NCBI GenBank assembly: GCA_037178975.1
Contig: JASJZH010000005.1
Coordinates: 7,712,501 to 7,776,500, forward strand
Origin: Oscheius tipulae
Taxonomy: Eukaryota; Nematoda; Chromadorea; Rhabditida; Rhabditidae
Length of the DNA: 64,000 nt
Reading direction: 5' to 3'
The position numbers and the translations under genes were made by a program. Within the stretch, counting starts at the first letter, position 1, and every line of letters starts with the position of its first letter. Below are positions 44,508-55,925 of the stretch, piece after piece. The notes beneath the pieces are model-generated. The model was not told where the DNA came from. It did no database searches and saw nothing but the letters and a program-made list of their open reading frames with translations.

Positions 44508-47039
44508 ATGGGCATGAAATATTTTATGCCGGAGATATGCTACCACGAGAGAAACTCTCTGCTGTCCGTCGACATTTTCCCATATAGTCAGGACGGTCAC
44601 TACCGCATCGTGACGTCCAGTACAAAAAGCGAGGTTTGTTTTCTGGAAATGTAACATTCGGAAAATCCATTTCAGATTCGAATTTGGGAGTTCGAGTATG
44701 ATCCGAATGATCCAGAACAAATTTCGATTACCTTTGTGGCCAACCTAGTCGGACACTGCGGTACGGTCAATCAAGTCAAATTCAGTCCAAATCCAGCTGG
44801 TAAGCCGACCTTTTATTCTTTTTTCAAGCAAGTTTCAGCTCCTCTTCTTGCCTCCGGCGATGCACATGGTGCCCTTATTGTCTGGCAGCTGGTGGATAAA
44901 GAATGCGATGCGCATCCCATCGACGGCCTGCCACAAAACCGCGAGAGATGGACAAATAAAAAGGTTTTTCTTGGTAAATTGTAGGCAAAACTGCGTTTAG
45001 AAGTATTTCCTCGACAACATGGGAGTGAATGCAATCAGCTGGAGCCCCTGTGGCAAAAGCCTCGCCTGTGTATCCGGAGACGGCCTACGCGTCCTGGACG
45101 CCCTCTCCGGTTTGGACTGTACTCTCATCTCCTCAAACATTCTGACTTTAGGCAGCTATCGCTTCGTCCTGACCAGTTTCCGCTACTTCCCGAACGGAGT
45201 CACTTACGATCCTGAGGGAAAATATATCGTCGTGATGTCGACTGACCGAAGGCTCGATATTATATGTGCGGACAAGGGCCGACGAATCAAGAGCTTTGGC
45301 CGAGCCGACATGCCCGAATTCTCGTTCGGAGATGCTCACTTCGCTAAGAAAGTACGGGGTTTCTTGTCCTATTGTAGCCCGTAATATTGCCAAAAACACT
45401 GCTGCGCACCAACTTTTTGCAATTGGCTGCGATACACAATTTTAAGTCTCGCTGTGTATTCCACGCCCATGATGAAGAGTTGATGCGCAGCAGTTTCTAG
45501 AACTTCCGACTCCAATGCTCCCCTCTCTTTACAGAACTACTCTCTGTTCCACAGCGACCTTCTGACGACATTCACACGCGTGCCGGCCTTTTCTCCATGC
45601 GGACAGATACTCGTAGCGCCGGCCGGCTGTCTGGAGCTCGGGCCGAGCCAACAGTTCTACTGCACATATGTCTTCAAAGTGTCCGAATTAAAAGAAGAGT
45701 CAGTTCAATTCTGTTTTTGGTACAAAAATGTTCAGAGACCACCCGAAAATCATTCTGCCCAGTCCCAATCAGCCCACATTCCTCATCAAATTCTGTCCTA
45801 TAATCTACGAGCTCGTACCAGATTGTCCGAACTATTCGGGGTATGTCTTCCTTTGAATTTTGCCCTAAAAGTGGATTTTAGGCTCCCACACCGCGTCATC
45901 TGGCTGGCCATGAGCCGAGAAGAGATCGTCTTCTACGACAGCCAACACGCGCAGGCCATCGGCCTGATCCAGAATATCACATATCACTGTCTCAGCGACG
46001 CTGCCTGGTCCAAGGACGGGACGACTATTGCTGTTTCGGACATGGAGGAGTGAGTCTATAGCAAGTTTTATTTATACAATGTTGGCTATCGCCACATTGG
46101 GGCTTGTAAAACTGCCAACTTCTCACATTGGTAGCTTTTCCTACCTCTTATTCTCCTCAAAAAGCTCGTTGAAAAGTTAGCCACCCACGGGATTTGAAAA
46201 CATTGCCATTTCCTCAGTCTGCTTTATGTTTTCTGGTCATTTTCATTAACCTCAATCCAAAGCTCACTGTTACTTTCGTAGAAACTGTCGAGCATGTCTC
46301 TCGTAAACCCATTTTTGTCGAAAGTAACCCGTGAGTTCTAAAACTATTCGCTCCTCACCTTGGCAGCCTTTCCGATGCCCTCTTTCTTTCAAAACAGCTC
46401 GTTAAAGAAGTTGGTCACCTACGAGCATCGGTTACAGAATGGTCAATACAAAAAATTTGACTCCGGTCGGTGTCGAAACCCCTGGTCTCTCGCGTCCAAA
46501 ACCTTAGTTTCTACAAGGTTACGAAAAGACTGCTTTAGAGAGACAGGCGCTACCACCTTTCAATGGATTGATCTATGTGAGCCTCTTTCAGATACATGCA
46601 TTTCATCAGTTTCACCCAGGAGGAGGGAGTCGTAAGGACGGAGAAGATTCGCTCCTCCTACAAGATGCCAGTCTCGGATCGAGGAGAGGCGACGGAGAAG
46701 GTCAGCACGCCGGAATTCGACGCTGAGGCTGCCCTCCTGGACCTCAGCATACAGCCCTACGTCTCGCCATCGCTCTCGCCCGAGCACGACGAGGAAAAGT
46801 TGAGCGGGCGAGGCGAAGAAATTCCCACAATCGAGATCCGCAATTGCTGTTTCGAAAATAACGGTAGGCCCATTTACAGCCTCGTTAGAATGACATTTTT
46901 TCCAGATGAATTGACACATCAGAAAGTGAGAAACAGCCTCATCGTCATCACGAAGAACTTGGAACGAACGCGCTCAAAGGTCGAAGAGATGAAGGCCAAT
47001 TGCTATGATCTAATCAATGACAGCTACCTCGAGTTCTAA
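44508..47039 (+). CDS. CHAF1B: Chromatin assembly factor 1 p60 subunit (CHAF1B/CAC2-like)
   Basis: WD40 protein of the CAF-1 complex, which deposits H3-H4 onto newly replicated DNA. Exons from ATG 44508 to TAA 47037-47039 join in phase. WD-repeat pieces are clear: V-T-S-S-T-K-S-E-I-R-I-W-E-F, H-C-G-T-V-N-Q-V-K-F-S-P, L-L-A-S-G-D-A-H-G-A-L-I-V-W and G-V-T-Y-D-P-E-G-K-Y-I-V-V. CAC2-specific stretches include F-S-P-C-G-Q-I-L-V-A-P-A-G-C, F-L-I-K-F-C-P-I-I-Y-E-L, L-P-H-R-V-I-W-L-A and Y-H-C-L-S-D-A-A-W-S. The C-terminal 120 residues are not conserved. An intron at about 45355-45534 holds a hairpin repeat, and the one at 46049-46592 holds tRNA-like fragments. CUL4 follows on the same strand 737 bp downstream. 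Confidence 0.88.
45391..45502. repeat. Hairpin repeat in a CAF-1 p60 intron
   Basis: Arms ACACTGCTGCGCACCAAC and GTTGATGCGCAGCAGTTT are inverse copies about 80 bp apart. A possibly related sequence (GACTGCGCATCAACCC) occurs near 40173. Confidence 0.6.
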
Positions 47040-47184
47040 TTTTGCATGTATCTTTGTATTTTCTCTCTGCTAAAGAATGAATACTTATCGTAGACTTGGG
47101 CAATTTGATTCTAGCTGCCTCAACGGACGCTGAACTTATCCGTTTTGCAATATCTATATTTTGTCGTTCTACAATGATATCCGT

Positions 47185-47250
47185 CGTCCGTGTAGTTAGC
47201 GCGCTGGACTACGAATCTGAGTGATACGGGTTCGATTCACGTCGATGCAT
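47185..47250 (+). repeat. tRNA-derived sequence
   Basis: GTGTAGTTAGCGCGCTGGAC (A-box) and GGGTTCGATTCACG (B-box) at tRNA spacing. Acceptor-stem ends do not pair, so a functional tRNA is unlikely. Confidence 0.5.
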
Positions 47251-47309
47251 GTTTTTACAACTGAAAGCCTTTGAAATTTTCAAAAAAGTATTTTCAACAT
47301 TGGAAGTTT

Positions 47310-47579
47310 TCATCGGAGTAGGAAAAGCAAGATGAATTTTTTTTTAAAACTACAACGTTTATGTAGCTTGCAATAATTATGCTCGGATAAGACCATTATA
47401 ACCTCGTATACCTTGTGACTCCTTCTATAATGCACTTCAGGTAATAAATCCTCTTCGAACGGGTGAGAAAAGTGGGAAAGACCATTTTTTTCAGACTTCG
47501 TTACTCCGAAAATGTAGTCAACAGCAGATTTTTTCGAATCGCTGCTGCTGTTTATTTCGACCTTGCCCTTTACTGACAT
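47310..47579 (-). CDS. Possible small gene head-to-head with CUL4
   Basis: A 89-codon frame starting M-S-V-K-G-K-V-E-I-N-S-S-S-D has protein-like composition up to V-H-Y-R-R-S-H-K, after which a GTATAC donor occurs. It may be the first exon of a small spliced gene. The start lies about 200 bp from the CUL4 start, which would make a shared promoter. No family recognised. Confidence 0.35.
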   Translation of the reverse strand: MSVKGKVEINSSSDSKKSAVDYIFGVTKSEKNGLSHFSHPFEEDLLPEVHYRRSHKVYEVIMVLSEHNYCKLHKRCSFKKKFILLFLLR

Positions 47580-47775
47580 TTTCCCTCACACGCAAATCAT
47601 TTTTGTCTTACGTTTCTGACCGTCTTTAATTCTCTGCCTCGTTGAAATAGGCAGAAAATTCTGTAAATTACCTAAAAAGATCAACTGCCTACGATTATGT
47701 CCCTCAACAGCTACTTCTCGCGTCTTTTTTCAATTTCTAACCGTGCCAAATTTTTCATTTTCAGGTCAAAGTTGA

Positions 47776-50700
47776 ATGCTTGCAAGTGATCCGGAATTGG
47801 AGTCGAGAGAGGACAAGGAAAGTCCATCCGAGCAGGCGGAACAGCACCAGCATACGAAAAAACTTGTGCTCAAGAGAAAACGCGACCAAATTGTTGTAAG
47901 TTCTCGCCGATTTTGTCATCAAAAATGCCTCTCAGTTGTCCGATTTCTCAAAGCCCAAGAGAGCACTGATGAATTTCCATGATCCGATGGGAGATGGGCC
48001 CGATCTTGACGAGGAGGAGATTGATGATTTTGGCTCGCCCAGATTGGCCTCTTCTGTGGTATTTTTGATATAGTATATTCACAAAAAACAACGACCAGGA
48101 ATCGCGGGCTTTTTTTGGCGTGCATTCAAAGGGCTAAAAATCAGCTTCAAGTATTTCGTTCATCAAACAATTTTATCCTTCTCCGTATTTCTAGTTTTTT
48201 TTTTTCGTTAAACAGGTAACATTTATTGAAATAACGTAGAAAACTAATTCGTCACTAATCATCGTCCAAATCACCCTCCTCGGAAACAAAAGGAACAATA
48301 TCTTCGGGGGAATCAACACTAATAGGAATATTGATCGTGGGAGTACAGTGTAACAACAGTGTAACACCATAGTCTCGAGCCAGATTGGACGTGGAGAAGA
48401 CTTTCATCTGGTCTCGACCACCACGAGATTCGTAGAAGCATTCAAGATCGTAAAACAAGTCGGCTTTTGTTGCTCCGAGCTCGGATTCGACACCATGTTT
48501 CAAGAGAAATTCAGAAATTACCGCCTTGGTATCGCGGATTGTCGGCAACTATAAATCTTCTTGGGTAAGCGTAACAAGTATGAGTCTAACCTTTTCTGCT
48601 TGCTTGTTGTGATAAGCGGCATTGTCAATGACTAATATTGCCTGACGACGGTCTCCAGCGGCCTCTTTTGTCTTTGGCAAAATTTTGCTCAAATACTGAT
48701 GGAATACATCGCTGTCCATCGTCTTATGGTAGTCTTGATCTGTCTCTCTTCCACTGTTGGTTCAAACCTAAGAGAGTAATGGTTAGATAATAAATCTCTC
48801 CGTAAACCTCAAAGATATCCAACATCAGTCTTGTCTCTGCAATACAGCCTACAACGATTCTTCTTTTTCCTCTGGAAGTGGATGGATCGGGTCCAATTTC
48901 CAGCCCTCTGTCGATGAACTTTTTTGGATTCTGTAGAAAAGTTTGAAAGGAAAACTGCTCAGAATCGTACCTATAGCTCTAGTATCTACCCAGTCTCTTA
49001 CGGATCTCATCCTTTCAAATATTCACGTTTTGTCCATGTAAACTATGAAACTATTTCCTGCTCTAAGGTCTTTGATCCGTTTCAAGTAGCGGTGTCTGAG
49101 CTTGATCAGGCTTGATTTCTCATACAAAAAGTTCCTGTCGCGGACGACTCGATAGGTAAAACCTAATGAACGGAGCAATTTGTAGAGATTGGTCCTGCCC
49201 ATCTTGAACCCGTCATCCTCAAAGACTTCAGACAATTTCGAGTGCAAAAGGCTCACGTTGAGCTTTGTGCGATCGGTGTACATTCGATGAATGTGCATCG
49301 AAATGTTTTCACACAACTCTTTGGGAAACCTTTCTGAGAACTGTTCAGTCTTCTGCTTCGAGGATTTGGGAACGACACACGGCTTACAAGAAGGGAGAGC
49401 CTTCGAACTAGGAGAAGTAACAGTCGTTTCAGTCCCGTCAGCGGCATTTCGGACCTCGATAATTTCCTTGACCTTTCTCTGTGAGATGCTGGTTGCCTTA
49501 GCTGTGAGGACAAAAGGATTGTTGAGCTCGGGACAGACTTCAGACAACGAGGGGACGAGAGCAGCAAAGAGATCTAAGACGTTTGAGATCATTCCACGAG
49601 TTTTATCACAGAGTTTGGTACCTTTTAATCCTTGCGAAGAAAACGCCCCAAAAGCATGAACCAACTCGGTACGGAAAGTCTCTAGTTTTTGCTAAAATTA
49701 ATAATAAACACAGCTTTTAGGAACACACTATACTTTGGCGGAGGAGGAGGCGGTGGCAATGGCCCTGAGCTCCTGAACAGACGGCGGAAGATGGGACGGG
49801 GGCGTTGAATTCATCAAAAAAGGAAAAAATATTATAATCGTTAAAGAAAGAAGAGAAGAACGAATCCATTGTATGACTGATATTTAGCGATGGAAAAACG
49901 TAGCACGGTTCGGCAACATATATGATTGTCTAAAAACAGAATATTCCGGTTAAAACAAGCGAAAATGGAGAAAAACTATGTAAAAGACGAAGAAAAATGA
50001 TTGAAAAGATGAACTTATTGAAATTCTAACCAATTTTGAGCTGTTTGAAAATCCGCACCAAAAAATGTCCGCGATTCCTGGTCGTTTGGTAGTTTTTTGT
50101 GAACACACTATACTTTGCCGCTCCAAAGGGTCGCATTTAGGTCCCGCAGAACAACTTCTACTCGGCACAGATGCATGCCCCAAAAAAGTTGGGTATTCGG
50201 GGATTCAAGAGTCAGTTATTCGTCCTCACTAGCTACTATAAGTCTCTTTTAGGGAAGGAAGTTAGTCGAGAGGCTCTGTTACTGCAGAATTGGCCCATAC
50301 TGAAGCAGAGCGTCGAGGCTATTCAGTCTAATGAGAAGACCTCGCAAACGCTGGAGGCACTGTACAAGGTAATTTTGTCGAAATTTGTGATACCATGAAA
50401 ACCCTTAACCTGCCCCCTGACTGCTTCAGTAGCTTATCCTATGTCTAATGACTGAACTTTTGTGTTTACTGCTTTCGCGTACCGATTGTTCTCGCCCTGT
50501 ATCGAGCCAAATGATGCATGTTGTGCTTACAAGGAAACCATGTTAGGTCACAGACGAGCCCGCGTTGCATTCTAAATCGTGGCATTTTTTGCATGAAAAG
50601 CCTAAAAAGCACCAATAAGTTGTTCAAAGATCATTTGGGAAGAACTAACTGGTCCTAAACACTGCCAGAAGAACCGCCAAAAGGAAATTTACGGCATTTA

Positions 50701-53700
50701 CTTCACTTTGAAAGGATCAGCTGGTGATCTGTGAAGATAAAATCTATTTCAAAGGGTTGTATTCGTGCAAACGTGGACATTTCGGCCAGGTTTACGATGC
50801 TTGTTTGGATTGGAAAAAATTACTGAAATAAACTAGAAAAGACTAAATTCTGCAAATATGCAAATGCTGGCGTCTTTTACTCGCTGCTTTGCGTTGCAAA
50901 GTTGACAAGAATTTTAGTTTTCCGTTTCTAGATTATCGAAAACTTGTGCGAAGTGAAGGTGAACCTCGGCGGCGAGATCTACAGCCGTCTCCAGGAACTT
51001 CTTCGATCCAATGTGGCCAGTTTACGGTTCGTTTCCCACATTTTGTCCGGTCTCAGCTCGATCCTTCTAGAACGACGCTGAATGAGCAGAGCGAAAAAGA
51101 CGGCGATCTCTTCCTGAGCACGATGGAATCCATCTGGACGGACTACTGTCAGCACGCAGTGATGATTCGCAACATTTTCCTCTATCTCGACCGAACCTAC
51201 ATCCTCCAGAACACCAATGTTCCTTCCTTGTGGTGAGCTCATTTTACCTTTACCGAATACGGTAGAGTTCAGGGAGACCTCGTTGAACATTTACCGCGAG
51301 GAGATTCTGGACAAGACGGCTCTGAAGAGTCGTCTCGTGACGGAACTGCTGAGGATAGTCGATGATGAGAGAAAAGGAGCCCATATCAATCGCATTCTGG
51401 TCCGGAATCTTCTTCGAATGCTCTCCTCTCTTCAGATTTATCCGCAGGTATGCTCGTCGGGGCACTCGGATGTACATATCTTCGCAACGTCGAAGGACAG
51501 TATTCATTGCTTCTCAAAGGCAAATGAGAGCGTTCAATTTCCTTCAGGAAGTCGTAAAACGTTTCACATAGTTAGAAACCGAATGTTTGGCCGTCGAAAT
51601 CATCCTTTTTTTTGCCTTTTGAGCGACTTCATGAGTAATTTGAACATTTTTGGGGTCACCCCGTTATGATTCCCCCTGATCTACGTGATTCCCTTCTCTG
51701 CCAGTCCATTCCAATACGATGATTTTCAGGTATTCGAGCGGGACTTCCTCGACGCATCAGAGACCCTCTTTAACCGTCTCGGAGACACCAAGGCGCGAGA
51801 ACTCGACACGTCTGACTACTTTAAGTATGTGGCGAAGCAGATCGAGGAAGAGAGTGACCGAGTCGACTTCTATCTGGACGAGTCAACGAGGAAGCCGCTT
51901 CTATCCCTCCTGGAAAGCACGCTGATCAGTAAACACATGGCCATAGTTCTTACCCGAGGTTTGTGCTAGTTTTTTGTCCTTTTTAATGATGAATTCCAGG
52001 CCTGGACGCGATTCTGGACGAGAATCGAGCCGAAGATTTGTCTCTCATTTACTCGCTGATTACAAGAGTAAAAGATGGTCAAGCCTTGTTGAAGGGCAAC
52101 TTTGCCAACTACATCAAGGTGAATTTTTGATCGATAGTTTACTTTGCGCGCGTTGTCTTCAAGTGTCTAAAGAACGTTGCATGTGTGGCTCGATCGGTTA
52201 GCTCAGAACAAGAGGTAATTGGGTTTGTTTTCCCAGACCATACAATTTTTTAAGTGTTTTCATGAAACCCCGAAAACATTTTCAGAAGACTTTTTGTATT
52301 ATTGGGCAAGAGACATTATTGTCCCCCTACTTTCACTCACGAGGGATTCAAATAGGGGAGACGCTAAAATTTGCCTGAATAAATATTCACAATCAGTTGG
52401 TTAGCGCTCCGATTCAGAATCAAAGAGGTCGGGCTCGATCCCCGACTGGTACAATCGTTCACACTTTTCATGAAGCCCACGTTCAGTTGTTTTTGAATCT
52501 GTTGTTGGCATCAACTCATCATTTTTTGTCCGTTACTCTTTTCCCGCGCACCTCTCCTTGGTCGAAGTTCGTGCGCAAAATGCCATATCATAAATTCACT
52601 TAAAACCATTTTCAGAGGGTCGGAAAGTCGATGGTGATGGACACGGCAAGGGACAAAAACATGGTCGAGAACCTGATGGCCTTGAAGAATCGACTGGATG
52701 TTATTGGTAGGAGTTTCAAAGTAGTTTTCAACTAAAAAAAGATGTTCAGTACACGACTGCTTCAAAAACGAGGAAAAGTACCAGCAGGCGGAGAAGGATG
52801 CTTTCGACTACTTTGTGAACACGCGGCCCAACAAGCCGGCCGAGCTCATTGGTAACTTTTGGTATTTTTCCGTTACTTTGAACTATTTGTAGCCAAGTAC
52901 ATGGACGCCAAGCTGCGGACAGGGAACAAAGAGTCGAGTGACGAGGAGCTGGACAAGCTGATGGACAGAGTCATCACCCTCTTCCGATTCATCCAAGGAA
53001 AGGACGTCTTCGAGGCATTCTACAAGAAGGATTTGGCCAAACGACTTCTTCTCGGCAGGAGTGCCTCCGTCGATGCGGAAAAGGCCATGCTGTGCAAGTT
53101 GAAACAAGGTTGGCTTTTGTTGATTTTATTCGAGAAGAAACAGAATCGTTGAGAGAGGCATTGCACAGATGATCTTTTGGAAATAGTTCGAGCTGCATGT
53201 TTACTATTTGTTAGAAGGTGTTTCGAAGATTCTCTACTATCAAAATTACGATTTTTTTTTGTGCTGAACATTGTTTCGAAGTTTGTCCGTAGTCGCGAAC
53301 CAAAAGCTAGAATTTATTGGCAATTAGTTAGTTCCAAGAGTCTGTCTTAGAAGTTGGAGAACAAGTTGCTTTTGAAAAAAGTCTCACAGTAGAATAGGAG
53401 TGACTGATGGCGAAGCTGTCTTTAGGCAACATGTTACCAGTAAACATAACCGACCATCTTCCACCCAGACATTTTTGCTTGGACCAGGGTGGAGATTAGT
53501 GGTCTGATGGTGCTCCAACGTTCTGGGCTTAAAAAATATAAAATTGGACCGCCACTAGGCTTTTGGGACCACGGTTGGTCTCCTGGTAAAGAAATACAGG
53601 TTTGCTTCCGCCTTAATATTTCATTTCGCGTGATTTCTTTTTCTACATTTCCAAGATTGAACGTGTTATTACAAGAATCCTTTGTACTTACTGAGTCAAA

Positions 53701-55290
53701 AAGACGGAGTTCTACAAAATGCTATTGGTGGAACGAACCAGCGCTTTTTTGCAGCTTAAACGATTCGAATCTCCTCTGACAAACCAAACAAGATTCTTTG
53801 CGATTGCTATAACACTCGACCAAAAGTTCATAGTTTTCAGCAATGACCACCTAGGTAATCTTGACATTTACCGTAAATTTAAAGGAGCGGGTAACAGGAA
53901 TATTGCGCCAAAGACAAAATAGTACAAGGACTAAAGTAAATCAGAAAAACGAGGCAAATTTTAAAGGACTGTCAGGGCAATGGGTCTCGCGACAATTCGC
54001 CCAGCTCATCCTAGCCATTTGCAGTTTTTCAAATCTGTTTTCTTTGCAGAATGTGGCCCCGGCTTCACGCACAAGCTGGAGAGCATGTTCAAGGACATGG
54101 AGCTGTCGATTGATCTCTGTCAGTCGTTCCGACAGCACGTCGAGCACGAGGTCGAACAGCACAAAATGCCACCAATTATGGAGTTTAATGTGAACGTGCT
54201 GACCCTCGGCCAATGGCCTCATTACAATCCTGTCGAGCTCGTTTTGCCCTGTGGAATGAGCAGAAGTCTCCAACTGTTCCAGGATTTCTACCAATCCAAA
54301 CATCAGGGAAGGAAACTCCAATGGCAACATTCGCTCGGTCACTGCGTCCTGAAGGCCTTCTTCCGAAAAGGAGTGAGTTTCCCTTGAAATTTTGATGCTA
54401 AAAGCTACGTTTCAGTGTACAAAAGAGCTGCAAGTTTCCCTCTATCAGGCCGTAGTCCTGCTACTTTTTAACGGATGCACAGAATTAAGCTTTTCCGACA
54501 TCCAGCTTGCTGCTAAACTGGACCCGAAAGAGCTGAAAAGCACGCTGTTCTCTCTGTGTCACGGAAAGTCGCGCATCCTTCTGAGGAGTTCCAAGGAGAA
54601 GGAGGTGGGCTTTTTTTTTTTTAGCAAAAAAACTAGTAAAAAAACGGCTGGAATCAAAAAGAACAAAGATGTGAATTCTATACTTCCCGTTATGGCTGTT
54701 TTTTGCCGATCTTGTCCAACATTTTTTTGCCATATTCCTTCGGCTCTTAGGTGGCGAGGAAAAAATCCATTGTTCCTCGCGAGACCCTTTAGCACTGGGA
54801 ATGAGACGTAATTTCGTGTTTGCTGTCGGTTTTTAACGTGACTTTACTTTAAACGGACTATAAAGTCACGGAATGTTGCTAGTAGTTAGAAGAACCTCGC
54901 ATTTCAGATGTCTCCGGAGGACAAATTCTCCGTCAACTCGACGCTCCAGGAGAAGCTTTACCGCATAAAGATCTCCCAGGTGCAGATGAAGGAGACGGAA
55001 GAGGAGCACCAGCAGACGGAAGAGCAGATCAATCAGGACAGACATTATCAGATCGACGCGGGTGTGGTCCGAATCATGAAGACGCGCAAGACGCTCACAC
55101 ATCAGCAGCTCCTCACAGAACTTTTCGCTCAACTACGGTAGGATATCTTTTTGAGAATTGAATTTATGGTCCGTTTTCCAGCTTCTCTGTGAAGGCGGCA
55201 GATCTGAAGAAGAGAATTAGCTCGCTGATCGAGCGCGACTTCATCGCGCGAGATAACGACGACCACAACATTTACAAATATGTCGCTTGA
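47776..55290 (+). CDS. CUL4: Cullin-4 (scaffold of CRL4 ubiquitin ligases)
   Basis: About fifteen exons join into a full cullin. The N-terminus has a basic nuclear-signal-like K-R-K-R-D. The CUL4-typical [11 protein letters not shown] follows near 50175. The cullin repeats include [12 protein letters not shown]. The cullin homology domain has [36 protein letters not shown] and [12 protein letters not shown]. The C-terminal neddylation site is [11 protein letters not shown], and the end is I-Y-K-Y-V-A before TGA 55288-55290. CUL4 pairs with DDB1 and RBX1 and controls replication licensing and repair. The intron 48059 to about 50140 contains a 2 kb DNA transposon. A second large intron (about 53107-54050) holds no recognised element. 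Confidence 0.96.
48071..50110 (-). mobile_element. Tc1/mariner-superfamily DNA transposon in a CUL4 intron
   Basis: About 2040 bp flanked by TA on both sides (48069-48070 and 50111-50112). Terminal inverted repeats of about 50 bp: left TAGTATATTCACAAAAAAC...CGACCAGGAATCGCGGGC, and right, read inward, TAGTGTGTTCACAAAAAAC...CGACCAGGAATCGCGGAC. It carries a spliced transposase reading frame on the minus strand, antisense to CUL4. The termini and the last 180 bp recur in a short MITE at 61710-62042. TIR divergence between the ends is modest, suggesting an insertion that is not very old. Confidence 0.93.
48255..49814 (-). pseudogene. Degenerate DDE transposase
   Basis: Exon 1 starts at ATG 49814 ([11 protein letters not shown]). 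After a 43-nt intron the frame 49664-49023 continues through an N-terminal region, a helix-turn-helix-like part ([15 protein letters not shown]) and V-Y-M-D, the first catalytic Asp. The next codons read K-T-stop where related enzymes have T-W, so a Trp codon seems to have become TGA. Later exons restore [11 protein letters not shown], the second Asp in V-I-D-N-A-A-Y-H, and a C-terminal frame 48548-48255. The usual L-P-P-Y-H-C-x-L-N-P-I-E block with the third acidic residue is not intact ([12 protein letters not shown]). Probably inactive, though an undetected intron at the TGA cannot be excluded. Confidence 0.8.
52386..52446 (+). repeat. tRNA-derived sequence in a CUL4 intron
   Basis: CAGTTGGTTAGCGCTCCGAT (A-box) and GTCGGGCTCGATCCCCGAC (T-arm and B-box with a well-paired stem). 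A further half-copy (TCGGTTAGCTCAGAACAAG) lies near 52193. The acceptor stem is missing. Confidence 0.55.
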
Positions 55291-55427
55291 AAAGAGCCGG
55301 TTATTGTGTGTTATATGCCAGTTATATCGTTGTACACCTTTTTGGAACAACTGTACTTATAAAACTGTCAGATCCTCACTTTAGGACTTTTCAAGAACCT
55401 TTCTCAAAAAAAAAACTCTGGAAAGGT

Positions 55428-55500
55428 TTGTCACGCAAGGGATTCGAACACGCGACGGCTGGCTCCAAGTCTGGCCTCTTACCACCTGAGCTATTTATAA
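55428..55500 (-). repeat. tRNA-derived sequence
   Basis: Minus strand: TAGCTCAGGTGGTAAGAGGC (A-box) and GTGTTCGAATCCCTTGCGTG (B-box). Good internal promoter spacing but no convincing acceptor pairing. Confidence 0.6.
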
Positions 55501-55514
55501 AAAGGTAGATTTGT

Positions 55515-55580
55515 AATAGCGGGGATCGCAATTTCGAGTTCTGGACCCCAGTTAGCATTCCAACCAGCTGAGCTATGCTG
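55515..55580 (-). repeat. tRNA-derived sequence
   Basis: Minus strand: ATAGCTCAGCTGGTTGGAAT (A-box), with a decayed B-box (GCGATCCCCGC). Adjacent to the copy at 55428. A third fragment with GTGTTCGATTCCCGTGAG lies near 55703-55735. Together they fill the gap between CUL4 and SLD5. Confidence 0.55.
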
Positions 55581-55925
55581 CAAAACTCTATGCATTCAAA
55601 TTTCAAGTTTTGTCGAGCACGGTTTTTGTAAAACTGTCCCAATCTCACCTTGGAAAGATTTCCGATGCTGTTCCTGCTCGAAATAGCCAACTCACAAAGT
55701 TTGTAACTCACGGGAATCGAACACAAGGCATCTGCTTAGAGAGGCACCTTTAAGATATTCACTAACAGTTTTACTATAACTTCGAAGGGCTATAACTTTG
55801 TTCGGAGCCCGGAAACCCCTAAAAATTACTACTTTTCCTACCCTCGTTTCGAAAGCCTCAGTGTCCAATCAGAATCGACCACAAGTAGACGGACAGGGAG
55901 ATCATTTAATATCGTTATACTGTAA

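Noticed and set aside
47185-47250. Functional tRNA gene
   Set aside because: A and B boxes are present but the acceptor stem does not pair and the anticodon arm is poor.
49291-49659. 122-codon plus-strand frame in the transposon
   Set aside because: Antisense to the transposase frame, which has recognisable DDE-family motifs.
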